DNA of 20,236 nt from Thermoproteota archaeon (GCA_003649085.1 QMQV01000019.1:1-20236), one strand, 5' to 3'. Numbered from the stretch's first letter, positions 1 through 7,696 are shown. The notes: generated from the letters alone by a model not told the origin. Numbers and translations: made by a program.

Positions 1-147
1 GACCATAGCGTAGGATGGCGTCTCTTTTGAAGCTTCCTCAGACACTTTTTCAACAACACCTTCTTTCTTAATTGTTAGGCTAGTCGCAGCCCAAATAGCT
101 AAGCCTATGACTATGATAGCTAACAAGACATAAACCTTACTGTGCAT
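1..147 (-). CDS. N-terminus of a small membrane-anchored protein (partial, runs off left edge)
   Basis: An open frame starts at ATG 147 on the minus strand and continues without a stop to the window edge, giving 49 residues. After a short basic start (MHSK) there is one hydrophobic stretch, about residues 5-23 (VYVLLAIIVIGLAIWAATS), followed by a charged segment rich in Lys and Glu. This is the layout of a signal anchor or uncleaved signal peptide with the rest of the protein outside the membrane. There is no cysteine lipobox. The family cannot be named from this fragment. It is divergent from the zinc-ribbon gene at 211, and a TATA-like CATATAAG at 177-184 could serve both directions. No clear SD precedes the ATG, so the exact start is uncertain. 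Confidence 0.55.
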   Translation of the reverse strand, partial: MHSKVYVLLAIIVIGLAIWAATSLTIKKEGVVEKVSEEASKETPSYAMV

Positions 148-210
148 CTGCACAAAACTTTATAGAGTAAAACTACCATATAAGATATTGCCTCTTTGAG
201 GTGTAGTTGC

Positions 211-420
211 TTGGCTTATGGCCGTGGAGCTGGCATGGGCAGAGGCGGTGGAGGAGGACCTGGCGGTCCAAGCGGTGCTCCAGGTAGAGGAGCTGGATTT
301 CGAGGACCAGGAGGCGAATGCATATGTCCACGCTGCGGACATAGAGAACCGCATTACCCAGGAGTACCTTGTAGAGCTAGAGTTTGTCCTAAATGTGGCA
401 TTCCCTTGGTTAGGGCTTAG
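211..420 (+). CDS. Glycine-rich small zinc-ribbon protein
   Basis: A frame of about 69 residues has two parts. The N-terminal half is almost all Gly, Arg, Pro and Ala (GRGAGMGRGGGGGPGG and on). The C-terminal half holds four zinc ligands as two CxxC knuckles, CPRCG and CPKCG, with a further CICP and a PGVPC between them. The C-terminal pattern (CPRCGHREPHYPGVPC, then CPKCGIPLVR) belongs to small archaeal and bacterial zinc-ribbon proteins related to the DUF5320 group, often found near iron-sulfur or NifX-like genes. No function is established. I chose TTG 211 because GAGGTG at 198-203 sits 7 bases upstream; the frame is open back to TTG 196, but that codon lies before the SD. Its stop overlaps the convergent DUF72 stop by a few bases. 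Confidence 0.6.
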   Translation: MAYGRGAGMGRGGGGGPGGPSGAPGRGAGFRGPGGECICPRCGHREPHYPGVPCRARVCPKCGIPLVRA

Positions 421-1631
421 GCACTCTCCGCTTGCTCACCTTCCTCTCCTACTAGTGGCTTAAACGTCCACTCATCAATTTCTTGATGTATTTTCTTTAG
501 GAGCTTTACCGCTGTTTGCTGAGGCATTGTTGTAAAGAGCCTTGCCAAATGTTTACAGAACTGCTTCGCTGTCGACACTCTTGAAAAATCGGCGCAGTCA
601 TGTAGTATAACTTTAGAATCGCCATCTACTACCACGACGTAGTCTTTTACCTTAGCTTTAACATAGTTATCTGTGAGTTCTTCAATCAAAACCTCGCTTG
701 TTGGTATTTCCTGAGACCTCTTTATCCTCTTTTCATCTGTAAACAACATTATGAGGTCTGATGGGTTATTACTTTGAGCTAGCATGTAAGCTTGTAATCC
801 CTTAAGCTTAGCTGAAGCTGGCGGTGGTATGAAGAGTTTTCCAGCTTTAAAGTGTTCACTTAACCTCTTCTTAGCTTCAGCTTGTTCAAGCGTAAGAATG
901 CCAAGCATTTCGAGCACGGTTAACGCGTTATCGCATGCATAGCCGTGAAAATGGTTATTAAAATATCCATAGAGTTCGCTAACTTGCGCCTCGACCTCCT
1001 TGACTTTCGGTATCCAAGCTTCAAGCTCTTCACGTTTATAATGATAGTTATACCAAGGCTTTTGTCCCCTACCATGCCATCTAATGTAAGCAAAATCTGC
1101 TGTGACAATACACTCAGGAGGTAAAAGTGGCTCATCAACTATCGTATACGCTACTTCATACTTTTCAAGCACGCTATAAGTCTCCTCTCTAAGCCAACTT
1201 GGATCACGAAACTCGACTGCAAACTTATACTTCGTAGGCAAATTTGCTAGAAGAGCCTCAAGCCTATCCAAGTCATATTTAAGCCCAGGTGGAAGCTGGA
1301 AAAGCAACGGCCCCATCTTACCAGCTTCAGCAAGCGGCTTCATTAAGTTTAGAAACAACTCCAAATCCTTCGCTATATCTAACCTCGGATTAATCATCTT
1401 CTTATGAGTTACAGTTCTAGGAACTTTAGCTGCAAACACAAAACTTCTCGGAGTTCTCTTAACCCAAGATTCAACAACTCTTGGTATTGGGTAATCGTAG
1501 AATGTCGAGTCTATCTCAGCAGTGTTAAAGACTTTTGAGTAGTATTCTAACTTTCCCTTATCTTTTAAGTAAAATACCCCAACCCAGTCTACGTAATCCC
1601 ACCCTGATGTGCCTATAAAGATCTTAGCCAT
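417..1631 (-). CDS. DUF72 (YecE-like) protein with C-terminal SWIM-like extension
   Basis: 404 residues starting at ATG 1631. Residues 1-260 are a DUF72 TIM-barrel-like domain: IGTSGWDY at 6-13, EIDSTFY at 39-45, FAAKVPRTVTH at 66-76, FQLPPGLK at 111-118, and AYIRWHGRG and YGYFNNHFHGYA further on. The biochemical role of DUF72 is not established. The family is usually about 240-280 residues, so about 140 are extra here. That tail contains H344-x-C346-x12-C359-x-H361 in the context HDCADF...FCKHLARLF. This resembles the SWIM zinc finger (CxCxnCxH) with the first Cys replaced by His. SWIM domains bind zinc and often DNA or protein; whether this one does is inferred. A second DUF72 gene lies 909 bases away at 2540, with a TauE exporter between. 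Confidence 0.85.
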   Translation of the reverse strand: MAKIFIGTSGWDYVDWVGVFYLKDKGKLEYYSKVFNTAEIDSTFYDYPIPRVVESWVKRTPRSFVFAAKVPRTVTHKKMINPRLDIAKDLELFLNLMKPLAEAGKMGPLLFQLPPGLKYDLDRLEALLANLPTKYKFAVEFRDPSWLREETYSVLEKYEVAYTIVDEPLLPPECIVTADFAYIRWHGRGQKPWYNYHYKREELEAWIPKVKEVEAQVSELYGYFNNHFHGYACDNALTVLEMLGILTLEQAEAKKRLSEHFKAGKLFIPPPASAKLKGLQAYMLAQSNNPSDLIMLFTDEKRIKRSQEIPTSEVLIEELTDNYVKAKVKDYVVVVDGDSKVILHDCADFSRVSTAKQFCKHLARLFTTMPQQTAVKLLKKIHQEIDEWTFKPLVGEEGEQAESA

Positions 1632-1669
1632 GCCTCTTCCCCACTCTTAAGCTTATTGTTACAGCTTAG

Positions 1670-1677
1670 CTTTAAAG
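1670..1677. promoter_or_regulatory. Palindromic TATA-like box between divergent DUF72 and tauE
   Basis: CTTTAAAG is self-complementary and resembles an archaeal TATA box. On the minus strand it would place a start of transcription near 1648, about 17 bases before the DUF72 ATG. On the plus strand a second candidate, TTTAATA at 1693-1699, is better placed for tauE. The call rests only on position and base composition. Confidence 0.3.
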
Positions 1678-1728
1678 CAAGCAATTCCTCTCTTTAATAG
1701 AGCTACCGCAAACGCTTGGTGATTCGTC

Positions 1729-2517
1729 GTGAACATAATTGTCATAAGCCTCTTCTTCGTCGCGATATCCTTCGTCTTCTCCATGTTAGGGCTTGGAGGA
1801 GGCTTAGTCTATGTCCCACTACTAGTTATCATAGGGTTTAGTATGAAGGAAGCTAGCATGTTAAGCTTATTTGCTATCTTTATGACTACCTTAATGGCAT
1901 CGATAAACTTCATAAGGTCTAAGCGTGTCGATTGGTCGCTCTTCGCTATAATGGAGCCGACAACAGCCATTACAGCCTTTATTGGCGGTTTCTTCGCTAT
2001 AAAATTTGGCGAGCATGTTCTTAGGCTTCTGCTCGTCTGTGCTCTAGTAGTTGCTGGGGTTATAACGCTTTTTTCAGGCAAGAAGGCTAAGGCGATTAAG
2101 CTAACACAGCTATGTATTAGGAGGAAAGTTGGCGGAGCTGAATACCTAGTAGATCTTCCAATAGTTGCTGGCTTATCCGGTCTTGTAGGCTTCATAGCTG
2201 GAATGATAGGTATAGCTGGTGGGGTTTTCAAAGTGCCCATAATGGTAGCTATCTGCGCTGTCCCAATGGATGTGGCTGTCGCCACATCAGCAGCTATGGT
2301 TGCTACAACAGCTGCTTTTGGCTTATCAGGACACTTAGCTTCAACACCTCATGTCAACCTACTCTTCATCTTAATTTTCGGAGTCGCATGCTTAATTGGT
2401 GGCTTTTTAGGATCTAAGTGTGCTTTAAAGGTAAGGAGAGAGCTTTTAAGAAAGTTTTACTTTCTCTTAATGATCTCCTTAGCTTTATGGGTAAGCTTAA
2501 CATCATACATTCTTTAG
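1729..2517 (+). CDS. Sulfite exporter TauE/SafE family membrane protein
   Basis: 262 residues, mostly hydrophobic, with about eight predicted membrane segments. Two internally repeated signatures mark the TauE/SafE (DUF81) fold: GLGGGLVYVPLL near residues 21-32 and GIAGGVFKVPIM near 163-174. A polar cytoplasmic loop separates the two halves. Members move sulfite, sulfonates or other organic anions across the cytoplasmic membrane; the substrate here cannot be told. The start is GTG 1729, with GGTGA at 1718-1722 six bases upstream. The DUF72 gene at 2540 follows after 22 bases on the same strand, so the two are probably co-transcribed. Confidence 0.85.
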   Translation: MNIIVISLFFVAISFVFSMLGLGGGLVYVPLLVIIGFSMKEASMLSLFAIFMTTLMASINFIRSKRVDWSLFAIMEPTTAITAFIGGFFAIKFGEHVLRLLLVCALVVAGVITLFSGKKAKAIKLTQLCIRRKVGGAEYLVDLPIVAGLSGLVGFIAGMIGIAGGVFKVPIMVAICAVPMDVAVATSAAMVATTAAFGLSGHLASTPHVNLLFILIFGVACLIGGFLGSKCALKVRRELLRKFYFLLMISLALWVSLTSYIL

Positions 2518-2539
2518 CTAACCAGTCAAGGTGGAGTAA

Positions 2540-3469
2540 TTGTCTAAGGTATTAATAGGAGCTGGAGGATGGTCATATTTCAGAGTTCCAGGCATGGACT
2601 CGTTAAGAGCTTACTCAATGGCGTTTGACTTTGTAGAAGTAAACTCAACTTTCTACACATGGCCTAGTCTAAGCCTCGTACATTCCTGGCGTTCAAGAGT
2701 CCCTGAGGATTTTGAATTTACGCTTCGTTGTCATAAATCTATAACGCATAGTCATATGCTCGCTACTAACGACTATGTGGTCAAAGCTTTAAACAAGACT
2801 GCTGAAATATACAAGATCTTGAAAGCTTCGCTACTCGTCATAGAGACGCCGCAAACCCTATCATTGCAAACATTACCTATTGAACGCTTAGAATCCTTCT
2901 TTAAGCTATGCTTAAGCCTCGATATGAAGCTCGCATGGGAAGCTCGCGGCTTAATCTCATTACCACAGCCTTATAAAGACTTAATGAAGGAATTTGACGT
3001 AGCGCATTGCGTGGATTTATCCTTAAAAGAGCCAGAAGTAGAGACTTCAACTATTTATTCGCGCATATTCGGTAAGGGAGAGCATAACATCTATCAGTTC
3101 ACTGATGAAGAGTTACTTGAAATTAATGAAAAAGCAGAAAGACATGGCAAGACGATGATATGTTTCCACGGTGTGAGAATGTACACTGACGCAGCTAGAC
3201 TTAAGGCCTATAGGAAAACAGGTATTTTCCCAAAAGCTACGAAATCTGTTGGAATAGAGTCCATAAGAGAGGTTATCCTTGAAGAAAACGTTAGGTTTCC
3301 AATATCAAGAGATGAGCTAAACAGATGTTGTGGATGGAGAGTTTTTGACTTAACTGAAGATAAGAGAATCAGGTTATCTACAATACTGTCAAAACTACCA
3401 GCAACTAAGTATCAAAGCCTTTCACATCTGCTAAACGACTTATCAAAAGTCATTAAAGATATTACTTAA
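2540..3469 (+). CDS. DUF72 (YecE-like) paralogue with DUF2795-like C-terminus
   Basis: 309 residues from TTG 2540, supported by AAGGTGGAG at 2528-2536. The N-terminal 235 or so residues are a diverged DUF72 domain: IGAGGWSYF at 6-14, VEVNSTFYTWP at 32-42, FTLRCHKSITH at 60-70 and ICFHGVRMY at 207-215. It aligns by motif with the protein at 417-1631 but differs widely. Residues about 238-303 form a separate segment with FPISRDEL and LSKLPATKYQSL. This resembles DUF2795, a short helical module usually found alone; the assignment is by motif and is tentative. The 3' end overlaps the convergent glycosidase by 8 bases. Function unknown. Confidence 0.75.
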   Translation: MSKVLIGAGGWSYFRVPGMDSLRAYSMAFDFVEVNSTFYTWPSLSLVHSWRSRVPEDFEFTLRCHKSITHSHMLATNDYVVKALNKTAEIYKILKASLLVIETPQTLSLQTLPIERLESFFKLCLSLDMKLAWEARGLISLPQPYKDLMKEFDVAHCVDLSLKEPEVETSTIYSRIFGKGEHNIYQFTDEELLEINEKAERHGKTMICFHGVRMYTDAARLKAYRKTGIFPKATKSVGIESIREVILEENVRFPISRDELNRCCGWRVFDLTEDKRIRLSTILSKLPATKYQSLSHLLNDLSKVIKDIT

Positions 3470-5792
3470 ACCTATAAGAAACGCTCAATGTTTTACCAGC
3501 TTTTACATCTAATGGCGTTAAAATCCTAAAGTATCCTTCTCCTATAGGCTCTATAACACCTTCGACTTCCTCCCCATTTACATGTATTCTGCATGTATCG
3601 GCGCATCCAATGCTCTTGAAACCTACATTCAAGTTCAACTCTCCCTCTTTAACATACAATTTAGCCTTAACCTCTCCATCGCTTAACCTCTGGATACGAA
3701 AATCTAAGGAACAAGATCCTACCTTAAGTTCTTCAAGCAAAATTTCACTTAGCCTACTTGATAAAAACGGGCATATGGTGGCTTGTTTGACGTATGCTTT
3801 AGGCTCAACCCCTGCCAATCCTTTAATTAAAGCGTAAATATATATGCCAGCTGACCACGCTTGAATAAAGCACCCTAAAGGATGTTCGTGCTCCGTCAAG
3901 ACCTCCTTAATAGGTCCGTCTCCAGGCAGCACCTCCTTAAAGTATGCTGTAACAAGCCTCTGCGCTTCTGCCATCCTTAATATGGTGTCAAGCCCCTTAT
4001 CAAGCCTGCCATATTGAAACTGCGAGAAAGCAACCCAGCCCGTACAGAAGGGCCATACTCCTCCTTTCTGATAGCTACGGCTATCATATTCAGGATCACT
4101 CTTAGCCCTACTTCTCACACCCCAAGGTGCCATGAAATCTGAGCTTTCAAGCTTTGCCAGCACCTTAGTAGCTTTCTCATAGTCAACTAAGTTGAAGAAT
4201 AACGGCACTACAGCGTTTATCGTCAAACTGGCATCTGGAAGACCGTCTGGCTTAATGGTATCGTAGAAAAATCCTCTCTCGTCATCCCAATACTTCTCCA
4301 CAAGCAGCTTTTTAAGTTCTTCAAACCTTCTAATAGCCTCCTTCTCGGTCTCATAATCTTCGACGATCTTAGCAAGCTCAGCTCCACACTTAAAGGCATA
4401 GGCAAAAATTGCTTGGACATCAACAGCAGATTTCCCTCTAAACAGTGAGTCCATCCACGTGACGTCAGGCAAAAAGCCTTCTGGGCCATGATCTATTAAG
4501 CCATTTCCATCCCTATCTGACTTAAAACACCACCTTAAAGCCTTGTAGACATTATCGTAGATATACCTTATGAAAACGTCGTCACCAGTCCATAAGTAGT
4601 AGTCGTAAACCCCTATGATGAAGAGAGGGGTTGCATCTATGCTATAGTATATTATTGTGCCATCTGTTCTCACTTCATGCGGTATCTCTCCTTTGTAGTA
4701 TGGGACCATTAGCTGATCTTCTCCATCATCTTTTGCCTGAAACCTAGCTAGCATGCTAAGAGCAGCTTTTGAAGTTTCGAAATCTCCAATAGCATTTACT
4801 CCCAGCAATGTCCATATGGTGTCTCTCCCAAAGTATATGGGGAAGTTCGGAAGACCAGCCATATAGCCGAGCCCATAGCCTCTCTTATAGTGTTTCAGGA
4901 CGTAAAGGTTGACTTTAGACCATGTAAATGCCTTATCAATAGACTTAACGGTAGTCGATAAGTCTGCTGTTTCAGCAAGATATCTTAACACATCTTGTCT
5001 ATTTTGCTCAAAAAACAGCTTAGCTTTGTTTAAAAGCTCATCATATTCTTTTAAGAAGAAGGTTAAAGTCCCTATGCCGCCAACTAAGACAAAGGTAAGT
5101 TCAAAGCTTTCACCTCTAGGTACTTTAACATCATATATGAGGAGGGCATCTCCATATACATGTTCTCTAGGTCTAGGTATCTTGCTTTGAAGAGGAAGCT
5201 TTGAATTACCGGGATGTTCAGCATATACGATGTTGGGCACTTTATTAGCGCCGAAAAGAGCGATCCACTCAGACCTCATGTGATGTCTATACAGTAAAGC
5301 CCCACGTACATGATCATATATTACTAACATTCTCCTCTCACGCCAGGGTTCGCCAGCTTGCTTAACTTCCCACATCAAGTTAACTACTGGATTAGCTATG
5401 AACTTCAACTGGACATCTTCATTACCTCGATTTTCAATTGTGAAAATCCAGCAAACAGCTCTATAAGAACTAGGCATGAAAAGCTTCTCCTTAATCACGA
5501 GTTGCCTAGGCAAACGATACGTTCGCTCAGCGTGTGAAACGTGGGCTTCAAATTTGGCACAATGGTCGTAAAGCCATAGAACTTCTTCGCCATCTAAGCT
5601 AATCGCGTAGTTTATGGAATCTGCCACCTTTATAGGAAGGTTCCAAACACCATTCCATCGTCCTTCAAACTTTCCGTTTTCAAGCTGTATTAAATATGTC
5701 CTTAAGCCTGAGAGAACATATTGTCCTCTAAAGTCCTTTTCCTTAACCCACACATACCTTTCGCGATATCCAGCATGTGGAACACTCTTCAT
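3462..5792 (-). CDS. Glycogen-debranching-type glycosidase (amylo-alpha-1,6-glucosidase-like)
   Basis: 776 residues from ATG 5792. The first 270 residues are beta-rich, as in the N-terminal sandwich of debranching enzymes. The catalytic (alpha/alpha)6 barrel follows: YFGRDTIWTLLG near 317-328, DVTWMDS near 443-449 (the Asp is a good catalytic candidate), KGGVWPFCTGWVAFSQ in the position of the YHxGTVWP motif, and GCFIQAWSAGIY near 638-649. About 100 beta-rich residues close the protein. These motifs match the GDE C-terminal family, which removes alpha-1,6 branches from glycogen or related alpha-glucans. Related six-hairpin enzymes act on other sugars, so the substrate is not certain. There is no signal peptide, which suggests a cytoplasmic enzyme. 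It stands alone, with its own probable promoter at 5839-5847. Confidence 0.8.
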   Translation of the reverse strand: MKSVPHAGYRERYVWVKEKDFRGQYVLSGLRTYLIQLENGKFEGRWNGVWNLPIKVADSINYAISLDGEEVLWLYDHCAKFEAHVSHAERTYRLPRQLVIKEKLFMPSSYRAVCWIFTIENRGNEDVQLKFIANPVVNLMWEVKQAGEPWRERRMLVIYDHVRGALLYRHHMRSEWIALFGANKVPNIVYAEHPGNSKLPLQSKIPRPREHVYGDALLIYDVKVPRGESFELTFVLVGGIGTLTFFLKEYDELLNKAKLFFEQNRQDVLRYLAETADLSTTVKSIDKAFTWSKVNLYVLKHYKRGYGLGYMAGLPNFPIYFGRDTIWTLLGVNAIGDFETSKAALSMLARFQAKDDGEDQLMVPYYKGEIPHEVRTDGTIIYYSIDATPLFIIGVYDYYLWTGDDVFIRYIYDNVYKALRWCFKSDRDGNGLIDHGPEGFLPDVTWMDSLFRGKSAVDVQAIFAYAFKCGAELAKIVEDYETEKEAIRRFEELKKLLVEKYWDDERGFFYDTIKPDGLPDASLTINAVVPLFFNLVDYEKATKVLAKLESSDFMAPWGVRSRAKSDPEYDSRSYQKGGVWPFCTGWVAFSQFQYGRLDKGLDTILRMAEAQRLVTAYFKEVLPGDGPIKEVLTEHEHPLGCFIQAWSAGIYIYALIKGLAGVEPKAYVKQATICPFLSSRLSEILLEELKVGSCSLDFRIQRLSDGEVKAKLYVKEGELNLNVGFKSIGCADTCRIHVNGEEVEGVIEPIGEGYFRILTPLDVKAGKTLSVSYRFK

Positions 5793-5838
5793 TGCTTAAG
5801 TGGACCTCTTACTAAAGCCTTCAGCCTCTAGCACACTG

Positions 5839-5847
5839 AAATATAAG
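5839..5847 (-). promoter_or_regulatory. TATA-like box for the debranching-type gene
   Basis: Read on the minus strand this is CTTATATTT, a fair archaeal TATA box. It would place transcription start near 5816, leaving a leader of about 24 bases before ATG 5792 that includes AGAGGT as a possible SD. Support is positional only. Confidence 0.35.
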
Positions 5848-5961
5848 CTTAAGTGTCAAGGATGCTTAGCAGCAATTTCAAAAGCTAATCGAGTCTTCAT
5901 CTATCTCTTAACATTTTCAAAACATAAACTTTTAAGTAGTGTACGAGTAAACATTATCCGG

Positions 5962-5979
5962 TTTAGTAAATTTAGTAAA
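5962..5979. repeat. Tandem 9-bp repeat upstream of the radical-SAM gene
   Basis: TTTAGTAAA occurs twice with no spacer. Each copy is itself an inverted repeat (TTTA-G-TAAA). The pair lies 33-50 bases before ATG 6012, in promoter territory. The same core occurs in three other intergenic regions of this window, so it may be a regulator site; in AT-rich DNA chance cannot be excluded. Confidence 0.4.
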
Positions 5980-6011
5980 GTTAATAATTATGCTTTAAAA
6001 CACTATAACCA

Positions 6012-7007
6012 ATGACCAGAAGAACAATATATGGGCCTGTTCCTTCATGGCGTTTTGGGCGTTCTCTTGGCATAGACGTTATCGTAGCACCAAAAACCTG
6101 TAGTTTTGACTGCATTTATTGTCAGCTTGGCAAAACAATCAATAAAATTGCTGAGCCAAGTCCTAACCTATGTATCGATGAAAACGACGTACTACGTGAC
6201 CTAGAGGATTACTTGCTGCAAATCGATCTGAAAAGCATTGATGTTATAACATTTAGTGGATGCGGCGAACCTACTTTAAACCTCAATTTAAAAGCAATAG
6301 CCAAAGCCATAAGAAAAGAGCTACCTGATTTCCCATTTGTAATACTTACTAACTCCTCCACTTTAAACATCGATTCAGTTAGAGACGCTCTACAAGAATT
6401 TGACATAGTATGTGTTAAACTTGATGCTGCCTCTGATGAGCTCTTTAGAAGAATTAATCGTCCAGCTAACGACGTGCCTTCAATAAATGGAGTATTGGAA
6501 GGGATAAAGCGTTTCAAAGAGGAGTTTTCAGGTGAACTAATGGTTCAATCAATGTTCTTAAAAACCACCTATAACTTTAGCAATATGAATGAAGAGGAGT
6601 TGTCAAAGCTAATCGAAGCTGTAGCTGATATAGATCCAGACGTGGTACAGCTATGTACCCCATATAGGCCTGCTTCAGAAAACTTTGTTATGCAAGCTTC
6701 TCCAGGAGAGCTAATAGCTATATGCAAGAAGTTCAGGAACTACTTTGCTAGAAGCAGGATATGGGTCTTCGGCCTACATGATAAGCGCGACGTTATAGTA
6801 AAATGGCGTGACAAAAGCGCTCTTGAGCAAAAAGCCTTAAGCTTGCTTAGGAGAAGACCCTGTAGAATCGTAGATATTTCAAATGCGCTAGGCATAAACT
6901 ATAGTAAAGCTAAGTTCATAGCTGACCTATTAGTAGAAAAAGGTTTTGCCGAGATGAAGTTCTCAAATGGAGAAATGTTTCTAAGAGTAAAATTGCCTAT
7001 ATGCTAG
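6012..7007 (+). CDS. Radical SAM protein, COG0731 (wyosine-synthase-like) with C-terminal winged helix
   Basis: 331 residues. After YGPVPSWRFGRSLGIDVI comes the cluster-binding motif CSFDCIYC (C-x3-C-x2-C), then TFSGCGEPTLN, the usual GGEP-type SAM-binding strand, and LDAASDELFRRINRP. This is the COG0731 group, whose best-known member Taw1/TYW1 builds the tricyclic base at tRNA-Phe position 37. This short, widespread subgroup is not proven to do that, so I do not give a gene symbol. Residues about 265-330 form a predicted winged helix (LRRRPCRIVDISNALG, then FIADLLVEKGF), an add-on suggesting nucleic-acid binding. It is monocistronic: about 220 non-coding bases lie upstream and a non-coding stretch downstream. 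Confidence 0.8.
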   Translation: MTRRTIYGPVPSWRFGRSLGIDVIVAPKTCSFDCIYCQLGKTINKIAEPSPNLCIDENDVLRDLEDYLLQIDLKSIDVITFSGCGEPTLNLNLKAIAKAIRKELPDFPFVILTNSSTLNIDSVRDALQEFDIVCVKLDAASDELFRRINRPANDVPSINGVLEGIKRFKEEFSGELMVQSMFLKTTYNFSNMNEEELSKLIEAVADIDPDVVQLCTPYRPASENFVMQASPGELIAICKKFRNYFARSRIWVFGLHDKRDVIVKWRDKSALEQKALSLLRRRPCRIVDISNALGINYSKAKFIADLLVEKGFAEMKFSNGEMFLRVKLPIC

Positions 7008-7020
7008 TTACGAGGGTGAA

Positions 7021-7030
7021 GCTTTAAAGC
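7021..7030 (+). promoter_or_regulatory. TATA-like box upstream of the structured element
   Basis: GCTTTAAAGC is palindromic and TATA-like. Centred at 7025-7026, it predicts a plus-strand transcript start at about 7052, three bases before the first paired base of the hairpin at 7055. TTTTAAAAA at 7033-7041 is an alternative box. Support is positional. Confidence 0.35.
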
Positions 7031-7051
7031 CCTTTTAAAAATTAATTCATT

Positions 7052-7164
7052 ATTGCCCCACCACCTAAGCTCTTCAGAGAAACCCTCTTTAAAAGGAGGG
7101 TTTGATGAAGAGGAGTGTGGTCAGGTTGGGGCACATGGCGATGATGAGGGTTTTCGCGCTCTGA
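7052..7164 (+). ncRNA. Candidate structured small RNA (H/ACA-like hairpin)
   Basis: Four nested helices can be drawn: GCCCCA 7055-7060 with TGGGGC 7127-7132, CCAC 7061-7064 with GTGG 7117-7120, CTCTTCA 7070-7076 with TGAAGAG 7106-7112, and AAACCCTC 7080-7087 with GAGGGTTT 7096-7103. The GAG/GA internal loop between the top helices is kink-turn-like. ACA follows the basal helix directly at 7133-7135, as in H/ACA guide RNAs. The ACA is 20 bases from the upper stem rather than the usual 14-16, so this is not a clean H/ACA match. Further on, GATGATGA at 7140-7147 and CTGA at 7161-7164 resemble boxes C and D. A rival reading is a 19-codon ORF at 7105-7164 with AGGAGGG at 7094-7100 as SD. The helices are clear; the identity is not. 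Confidence 0.45.
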
Positions 7165-7201
7165 ATAAAAAGGTGTAGAACGCGCCCTTATCTGAGCTAA
7201 A

Positions 7202-7615
7202 TTAATACTTCTTAGCCTCTTTATCAAGTGATATGACCAAATTCGTCAAATACCTAACAGTGATATTCTCAAGCTTAGATCGTATAGCGCTAGCCTCCAT
7301 TGAAAGCCTCTCATACCCCTCAGCTTTACCTAACAACTCCAGGTCCTTTACAGCCTTTAAACACCTCATTAACGTATCCCTAACTAGTAAACACCTAAAA
7401 CACTCGTGCTTGCGCATTAAGTTTTCAACACTTTCAGCTAACTTAGCAATTCTCTCTAGATACCTTAGGTAATCTTCCTGAATAGCTCTTTTAACAGATG
7501 CGCAATCTACGCAAACGTGCCAAACACTATCAGTGCAATTTTCGCAGATAAGCCTATAACACCTAGGACAGACCCTTATGGCGTCATTCTCACCACATAC
7601 TTCGCACTTAACCAC
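7202..7615 (-). CDS. Cys-rich zinc-binding protein with helical tail (unknown function)
   Basis: About 137 residues. The first 40 hold eight cysteines in four CxxC pairs (CEVC, CPRC, CENC, CVDC) plus a His before the last pair, a B-box/HIT-like treble-clef arrangement that should bind two zinc ions. The remaining 95 residues are predicted helical and charged, with one more CFRC. The frame is open to GTG 7627, but GAGGTG at 7625-7630 overlaps that codon, so GTG 7615 (nine bases after the SD) is the better start, giving MVKCEVCG. A TATA-like CTTTAAG at about 7657-7663 fits a start of transcription near 7634. I do not recognise the family; it looks like a conserved archaeal protein. Its neighbours give no clear pathway. 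Confidence 0.65.
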   Translation of the reverse strand: MVKCEVCGENDAIRVCPRCYRLICENCTDSVWHVCVDCASVKRAIQEDYLRYLERIAKLAESVENLMRKHECFRCLLVRDTLMRCLKAVKDLELLGKAEGYERLSMEASAIRSKLENITVRYLTNLVISLDKEAKKY

Positions 7616-7653
7616 TTCCCAGTGCACCTCATGAGATTAACATAAAGTAGTTT

Positions 7654-7692
7654 TTCTTAAAGTTTCGCAGAAGACCTACTTGCTTCTTAAAG
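7654..7692. repeat. Direct repeat TTCTTAAAG x2
   Basis: Identical 9-mers lie at 7654-7662 and 7684-7692, exactly 30 bases apart, in the gap between the zinc protein and the MFS gene. The first overlaps the likely TATA box of the zinc protein. They could be duplicated promoter elements or chance AT-rich matches. Confidence 0.3.
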
Positions 7693-7696
7693 CTAG

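Noticed and set aside
218..463. Plus-strand ORF overlapping the zinc-ribbon gene in another frame
   Set aside because: It shares the same bases as the CxxC-bearing frame, lacks any motif, and runs into the DUF72 gene antisense.
1809..2285. 158-codon minus-strand ORF inside tauE
   Set aside because: Antisense to a clear TauE/SafE coding frame; low-complexity composition and no motif or SD.
5800..6015. 71-codon plus-strand ORF before the radical-SAM gene
   Set aside because: It covers two promoter regions and the tandem 9-bp repeat, has no SD and no recognisable protein pattern.
7103..7164. Box C/D guide RNA made from TGATGA, GATGATGA and CTGA
   Set aside because: No D' box between the two C-like boxes and no terminal stem around the outer boxes, so a standard C/D sRNA is not supported; kept only as a mark within the structured candidate.
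7042..7227. 61-codon minus-strand ORF in the structured intergenic region
   Set aside because: It overlaps the 3' end of the zinc-protein gene and the hairpin element; composition is unlike its neighbours and there is no SD support.
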